NCBI RefSeq assembly: GCF_016862375.1
Contig: NZ_BOMV01000082.1
Coordinates: forward strand, 1 to 64,000
Length of the DNA stretch: 64,000 nucleotides
Source of the DNA: Paractinoplanes rishiriensis
GTDB lineage: Bacteria > Actinomycetota > Actinomycetes > Mycobacteriales > Micromonosporaceae
Direction of reading: 5' to 3'
Positions 59,624 through 64,000 of this stretch are shown here, in pieces. A program made the position numbers and the translations under genes. The notes beneath the pieces were generated by a model, which saw only the letters and a program-made list of their open reading frames with translations, made no database searches and had not been told where the DNA came from. Position 1 is the stretch's first letter, and each line of letters opens with the position of its first letter.

Positions 59624-60547
59624 TCAGATCAGCGGACGGTGACGAAGCCAGCCGCTCAGGGCCTCCGCCCAGTGCTGCTGGAAGGCCCGGACCGTGGGAA
59701 TGCCGGGCGGCGGAGGCAGCCGCCAGATCGACTCGAACATCCCGAGCAGCCCGGCCGTCACGTCGGTCACCACCTGCGGGTCGATGCCGTCCAGCGCGGT
59801 GGACGGGTCACTGCCGGACACGATGATGTCCAGCCCGAGCAGCAGGCGGTCCAGCCAGTCCGGCCCGATACACGCCCACGGCCAGTCGACGACGAACACG
59901 CGGCCGTCCGGGCGTACCAGGAGGTTGTCGGCGCGGATGTCGCAGTGTGTGAGCGTCCCGCCGGACCGCAACGCGGCGAGACCGCGGGCGGACGCCCGCT
60001 GCAACTGGGGCAGGTGCTCGGCCGCCCAGGGGTCCAGGTCGTCCGGGGGCGCCGCGGCGATCTGATCCCAGCCGCCGAAGTCGTCGGCCAACAGTTCGGC
60101 GGCCCTCGGCACGCTGTCCAGCGGCGCCGGGGTGAGCGCGGCGGCCAGCCTGCGGAGGGCGGTCACGGCCGCGTCGATCTCGGTCTCCACCCAGGGGGTG
60201 CGCGGGTGCCCGCCGTCGATGTCATCGAGGACCAGGACCACCCAGTCGCCGGTGTCGAAGCCGCCCAGCATGCGCGGGACCGGGGCGCTCACCGGCAGCG
60301 CGGCGGTGATCCGCATCTCCTGGCGGGCCATTTCCGCGGAGCGCTCGTTGACTGCGGGACTGACGGCTTTGACGAATGCGCGCTGACCGGACTCGGTGCG
60401 TACCCGATCGGCGGTCCCCGGCGAGAAACCGCCCGGCTGGGAGATCGCCTCGACGACCCGGCCGCCCCCGATGATCTGCTCGACCTGCGTCTGGACCGGC
60501 TCGGGCAGGTCGCGCCACCCGATCCGCACCCGCATCTCCTGCACCAT
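59624..60547 (-). CDS. Aminoglycoside phosphotransferase (APH)-family kinase
   Basis: A protein of 307 residues. The catalytic loop THCDIRADNLLV and metal-binding VFVVDWPWA are typical of APH/choline kinase-like enzymes; Lys in AFVKAVSP is the ATP-contacting residue. Substrate unknown; an aminoglycoside is not implied. ATG at 60547 or 60535. Confidence 0.87.
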   Translation of the reverse strand: MVQEMRVRIGWRDLPEPVQTQVEQIIGGGRVVEAISQPGGFSPGTADRVRTESGQRAFVKAVSPAVNERSAEMARQEMRITAALPVSAPVPRMLGGFDTGDWVVLVLDDIDGGHPRTPWVETEIDAAVTALRRLAAALTPAPLDSVPRAAELLADDFGGWDQIAAAPPDDLDPWAAEHLPQLQRASARGLAALRSGGTLTHCDIRADNLLVRPDGRVFVVDWPWACIGPDWLDRLLLGLDIIVSGSDPSTALDGIDPQVVTDVTAGLLGMFESIWRLPPPPGIPTVRAFQQHWAEALSGWLRHRPLI

Positions 60548-60609
60548 GCGAGTGATCGTGTCAGTCGCCACACGTGCGGCGAAACGTAGTTTTGGGGCAA
60601 GCTCGGAGT

Positions 60610-61464
60610 ATGGGGTCGCTGGTTTGGGCTGTCGCGCTCTCGGTGCTGTCGGCGGCCAGCTACGCGGGGGCGGCAGTCGCGCAGGAGCGGTTGGCCAAGC
60701 ACCGGCAGCGCGGGGTGGGCCGCTGGGTGGTCGCGCTGCTGCTGACCGGCAGCGGCGTGGCCCTGCACGTGCTGGCGCTGAACTTCGGCACGGTCGCGGT
60801 GGTGCAGGCGCTGGGCACGCTGACACTGCTGTTCGCGCTGCCGATCTCGGTGCTGCGCTACCGCACCCGGATCGACGTGCCGGCCTGGATCGACGCCGGC
60901 CTCACGGTGGCCGGCCTGGCGCTGATCATGTCGCTGTCGGTGGAGTCCGGCGAGCCGTCGGTGTTGCCGGCCGCCGCGGGGCGGAACCTGGCGCTGGTCA
61001 CCCTGGGTGCGGTCGTGCTGCTGGCGGCCGCGGCGTGGCGGGTCGGTTCGCGGTTGCGCGCGGTGCTGCTGGCCGGCGCGGCCGGGGTGGCGTTCGGGAT
61101 CTCGTCGGTGCTGTCCAAATCGGTGATGACCGCGTTCACCGGTGGCGGGACGGCGGCGGTCTCGCTGTCGCAGGCCGGGATGGTCGTGCTGCTGTCCGCC
61201 GGCGGCTATCTGCTCGGCCAGCTCTCCTATCGCGGGGCGGGGCTGGCGACGCCGCTGGCCACGGTCAGCGTCACCAACCCGATGGTGGCCGGCATCGCGG
61301 GCGTGGTGTTCTTCGAGGAGAGCGTCCGGTTCGGCCAGGTCGGTCAGATCGCGGTGGGGGTGGCGGCGGTGGTGATGACGCTGGGCGTGATCGGCCTGTC
61401 CCGGCGCACGACCGGCGGCGGATCACCGTCCCAGGCCGACGACGCTGTCAGTGCGACCGCCTAG
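60610..61464 (+). CDS. EamA/DMT-like permease
   Basis: A protein of 284 residues with about nine to ten membrane helices, including SYAGAAVAQERLAKH in the first loop and two half-repeats (residues 5-130 and 140-270). Motifs TVAVVQALGTLTLLFALP and LSKSVMTAF fit DMT carriers such as RhaT/EamA-like proteins. Metabolite exporter or importer. Divergent from the APH-like gene. Confidence 0.85.
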   Translation: MGSLVWAVALSVLSAASYAGAAVAQERLAKHRQRGVGRWVVALLLTGSGVALHVLALNFGTVAVVQALGTLTLLFALPISVLRYRTRIDVPAWIDAGLTVAGLALIMSLSVESGEPSVLPAAAGRNLALVTLGAVVLLAAAAWRVGSRLRAVLLAGAAGVAFGISSVLSKSVMTAFTGGGTAAVSLSQAGMVVLLSAGGYLLGQLSYRGAGLATPLATVSVTNPMVAGIAGVVFFEESVRFGQVGQIAVGVAAVVMTLGVIGLSRRTTGGGSPSQADDAVSATA

Positions 61465-61555
61465 CTTTCGTTGCAGGACAGCCCGGCAGCTGGGGATGGC
61501 CCGGACTACCTACGGTCCGGCCGGGTCGTCCGTGGGAGCGGGCGTCGCGCGTACC

Positions 61556-62680
61556 TTATAAGGCTCTGGGGAGGGTGACCGTCACGATCAGGCCGCCCTC
61601 GTCGCGGGCTTCGGCGCGTGCGTCGCCGCCGTGTGCCCTGGCCACCGCGCGGACGATGGACAGGCCCAGGCCGGCGCCGGGGGAGTGCAGGCGCTCGGTG
61701 CCGTAGCGGTGGAACGGTTCGAACAGGCCGGAGACCTCGTAGCGGGGGATTACCGGGCCGGAGTTGGTCACCTCGAGGAACACCAGGCCGTCGGGTCGGG
61801 TGCCGGTGCGGACGCTGATCCAGCCGTTCTCGCCGGCGTTGTGGCGCTCGCCGTTCTCCACCAGATTTTGCACCAGGCGTTCCAGCAGGACGGGGTTGCC
61901 GGCGACGGTGGCCTCGGCCGGCTCGGTGAGCACCTTGACGGTGTCCGAGACGGCCACGTGGTCGACGATGTCGGCGAGGTCGACGTACGCGCGCTCGGTC
62001 ACCGGGCGGTCCGACTGGGCCAGCAGCAGCAGGCCGTCGATCAGGCGGCCGTGCCGGTCGTTGATCGCCAGCAGCGTGGTGCCCAGCTGGCGCACCTCGG
62101 TGGACGCCGACTCCTGGGCCAGCGCCACCTCGAGCAGCGTGCGGTTGAGGGTGAGCGGCGTGCGCAGCTCGTGCGACGCGCTCGCGATGAAGCGGCGCTG
62201 GCCGTCGAACGAGTGGTCCAGCCGGGCCAGCATCACGTCGAATGTGTCGGCCAGCTCCTTGACCTCGTCGGGCGGGCCGGTCAGCGCGATCCGCTCGTGC
62301 AGGCCGCGGTCGGCGTCGGGCGCCTCGGCGATGCGGCGGGCGGTCGCGGTGATCTGGTGCAGCGGCTGGAGCATCCGGCCGGCGATCAGCCAGCCCAGCG
62401 CGATCGCGGCCGCGCTCACCACGGCCAGCGCGATCAGGCCCTGGGTGAGCATGGTTTCCAGGGTGGTGCTCTGGGTGCCGCTGACGATCTGCTCGAGCGT
62501 CTTCGGCGGCGGCACCGCACCGACCTCGGGCCGCGCGTCGTGGGTGATCGACATCTTGCCCGCCACCGACGGCAGCTGCTGGCGGGCGAGCAGGTAGGTG
62601 GCGCCCAGCAGCACCAGGCCGGCCAGCACGAACAGGCCGCCGAAGACCAGCGTGAGGCGGGCGCGGACGGTCAGTCTCAT
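61556..62680 (-). CDS. Two-component sensor histidine kinase
   Basis: A protein of 374 residues. Two membrane helices (about 8-32 and 80-100) frame a short sensory loop with a PPPK run. HAMP (about 100-155), HisKA with His170 in ASASHELRTPL, and HATPase with NLVENGERHNAG, SPGAGLGLSIV. ATG overlaps the stop codon of the regulator gene by 4 bases. It should sense an envelope signal and phosphorylate the regulator. Confidence 0.94.
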   Translation of the reverse strand: MRLTVRARLTLVFGGLFVLAGLVLLGATYLLARQQLPSVAGKMSITHDARPEVGAVPPPKTLEQIVSGTQSTTLETMLTQGLIALAVVSAAAIALGWLIAGRMLQPLHQITATARRIAEAPDADRGLHERIALTGPPDEVKELADTFDVMLARLDHSFDGQRRFIASASHELRTPLTLNRTLLEVALAQESASTEVRQLGTTLLAINDRHGRLIDGLLLLAQSDRPVTERAYVDLADIVDHVAVSDTVKVLTEPAEATVAGNPVLLERLVQNLVENGERHNAGENGWISVRTGTRPDGLVFLEVTNSGPVIPRYEVSGLFEPFHRYGTERLHSPGAGLGLSIVRAVARAHGGDARAEARDEGGLIVTVTLPRAL

Positions 62681-63333
62681 GGAATCCGGTACCCCACTCC
62701 CGGCTCGGTGAGCACCACGGGCGGGTCGCCCAGTTTGCGGCGCAGCTTGAGGATCGTCATCCGGACCGCGTGGGTGAACGGGTCGGCGTTCTCATCCCAC
62801 GCCTTCTCCAGCAGCGTCTCGGCGGACACCGCGGTGCCGTCGGCGCGCAGCAACTCGGTCAGCACCGCGAACTCCTTGCGGGACAGCGGCACGTAGCGGC
62901 CGTCCCGGTGCACCTCGCGGCGGTGCGGGTCGAGGCTGATCCCGGCCCGGCGCAGCACCGGCGGCGCGGCCGGGCGGGACCGGCGGCCCAGGGCGGCCAC
63001 CCGCGCCGACAGCTCGCGGAACGCGAACGGCTTCGGCAGGTAGTCGTCGGCGCCCAGGGACAGGCCGGTGACCCGCTCGTCGATGCCGGCCGCCGCGGTG
63101 AGCATCAGCACCCGGGTGGCGCCGCCGCGTTCGGCCAGGTGCCGGCACACGTCGTCGCCGTGCACCGCGGGCAGGTCGCGGTCGAGCACCACCACGTCGT
63201 AGTCGTTGACGCCGAGGCGTTCCAGGGCGGCGGCGCCGTCGTAGGCCACGTCGACCGCGTACGCCTCGTGCCGCAAGCCCTGCGCCACCGCGTCGGCGAG
63301 CAGCGGCTCGTCCTCGACCACCAGGATCCGCAT
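62677..63333 (-). CDS. OmpR-family response regulator
   Basis: A protein of 218 residues. Receiver with VEDE at 7-10, phosphoacceptor Asp51 in VVLDRDLP, Lys in LPKPFAFRE; then OmpR winged helix (REVHRDGRYVPLSRKEFAVLTELL, THAVRMTILKLRRKLGDP). Divergent from the lipoprotein gene, which is a likely target with the gene after it. Confidence 0.95.
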   Translation of the reverse strand: MRILVVEDEPLLADAVAQGLRHEAYAVDVAYDGAAALERLGVNDYDVVVLDRDLPAVHGDDVCRHLAERGGATRVLMLTAAAGIDERVTGLSLGADDYLPKPFAFRELSARVAALGRRSRPAAPPVLRRAGISLDPHRREVHRDGRYVPLSRKEFAVLTELLRADGTAVSAETLLEKAWDENADPFTHAVRMTILKLRRKLGDPPVVLTEPGVGYRIP

Positions 63334-63456
63334 GCCTCCATGGTGCCGTGCGGCCGTGTCACCTCAGCGTCACTTTTTTCCGTGACGGCGGGGAAACACG
63401 GCGGCCGCTCTACTCGTGCCGTGGCGGCCGACCGGCCGCCGGCGAAGGAGAGGACG

Positions 63457-63993
63457 ATGCGAAACCGTACGGTTGTGGCGCTGGCCCTGGTGATGGCGAT
63501 GGCGCCGCTGGGCTGTGCGCGGATCGGGGCGAGCCAGCCGTCGGCGGCCAGCAATGCGCCGTCGGCGGATCGGGACGCGGGCCTCAAGTTTTCCCAGTGC
63601 ATGCGCGATCAGGGGCTCACCTGGTTCCCGGACCCGCAGGCGGACGGCCGGATGTCGGTGAGCGCGCCGGAGGGCGTCACCAAGGAGACCATGGACGCCG
63701 CGCACGAGGCCTGCAAGCAGTTCATGCCGGACGGCGGCGAGGCACGTCAGCCGTCGGCGGAGGAGCTGGAGAAGGTCCGGCAGATGGCCAAGTGCATGCG
63801 GGCGAATGGGGTGCCGAACTTCCCCGATCCGAGCCCCGAAGGCCAGCTGTCCATCGACTCGTCGAAGCTCGGCACTGGGCCGGGCGACCCGACCTGGGAC
63901 AAGGCGGAGAAGGCGTGTGCGCAGTACCTGCCGAAGGGGGCACGGACCGAGAAGCACGGTTCCGGTATCGGCGTGGGCGGCGGTGCCGGATGA
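63457..63993 (+). CDS. Lipoprotein with paired Cys motifs, efflux-associated
   Basis: A protein of 178 residues. Signal peptide with lipobox MAPLGC. The mature part has two similar halves, each with a QCMRDQGLTWFPDP or KCMRANGVPNFPDP motif followed by a later Cys (EACKQFMP, KACAQYLP), which suggests two disulphide-linked repeats. Similar lipoproteins precede HlyD-like and ABC export genes in actinomycetes. RBS GAAGGAGAGG before ATG at 63457. Divergent from the two-component pair. Confidence 0.83.
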   Translation: MRNRTVVALALVMAMAPLGCARIGASQPSAASNAPSADRDAGLKFSQCMRDQGLTWFPDPQADGRMSVSAPEGVTKETMDAAHEACKQFMPDGGEARQPSAEELEKVRQMAKCMRANGVPNFPDPSPEGQLSIDSSKLGTGPGDPTWDKAEKACAQYLPKGARTEKHGSGIGVGGGAG

Positions 63994-64000
63994 GGAAGCT
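63990..64000 (+). CDS. Start of a further gene (truncated by window end)
   Basis: ATGAGGAAG begins at 63990 inside the lipoprotein stop codon (GGATGA), a classic 4-base overlap. Only three codons are visible. In related operons this position holds an efflux adaptor subunit; that is expectation, not observation. Confidence 0.45.

Overview
The window reads as chromosomal DNA of a high-G+C filamentous actinomycete, most likely Micromonosporaceae (an Actinoplanes-like organism). This is inferred from the strong G/C third-position bias, many GTG starts, gene families such as SARP/BTAD regulators, a conservon (NIT-domain kinase, roadblock, DUF742, small GTPase), WYL and GAF-ANTAR regulators, DUF3817/DUF6158/DUF1360 proteins, and an NlpC/P60 gene behind an apparent cyclic-di-AMP riboswitch. 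No rRNA, tRNA, CRISPR array, insertion sequence, integrase or phage gene was found.

Layout. 0-3.2 kb: the tail of a Gly-rich repeat protein, then a flippase-like membrane protein fused to a condensation/acyltransferase-like domain. 3.4-7.6 kb: corA and a DrrAB-type ABC exporter, divergent from a WYL regulator. 7.7-15.7 kb: NADAR enzyme, ECF sigma factor with a translationally coupled membrane partner, LLM oxidoreductase, SGNH hydrolase, GNAT enzyme, GH20 hexosaminidase and a CYP152-type peroxygenase P450. 15.8-21.7 kb: M48-like peptidase, a secreted Pro/Thr-rich protein, a second WYL regulator and a two-gene operon whose products share a C-terminal module, one of them carrying an acidic KDDAL repeat tract. 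22.0-28.0 kb: a complete conservon, convergent with a SARP-membrane-HhH fusion protein. 28.1-34.2 kb: lipoproteins, a GH26-like glycosidase, a lactonase-family beta-propeller, a substrate-binding/VWA surface protein and a MarR regulator.

34.2-41 kb is a sugar-use block: a ROK repressor divergent from xylA-xylB-MFS, followed by a convergent GH13 alpha-glucosidase. 41-46 kb: HD and MHYT proteins; a compact operon of nucleotidyltransferase, BON protein, metallophosphoesterase and a 47-residue membrane protein; a thymidylate-kinase-like gene; and an SDR. 46.7-52 kb: a group 2 sigma-70 factor, the NlpC/P60 hydrolase with its riboswitch leader, small conserved actinobacterial genes and a GAF-ANTAR protein. 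52-54.7 kb: a MarR-DHA2 efflux-ABM monooxygenase operon with a candidate operator. 54.7-64 kb: methyltransferase, mini SARP-like regulator divergent from an atypical response regulator, a membrane protein with 17-residue repeats, serA, an APH-like kinase, an EamA-like permease, and a two-component pair divergent from a lipoprotein and the start of a further gene.

Themes are cell-envelope signalling, secreted or surface proteins and carbohydrate use. Two sequence-level features recur. Five genes start 6-8 bases after a TANNNT box with no clear ribosome-binding site, which suggests leaderless transcripts. Three unrelated genes are followed at once by GC-rich short tandem repeats. All product names come from reading motifs by eye; no database search was run.
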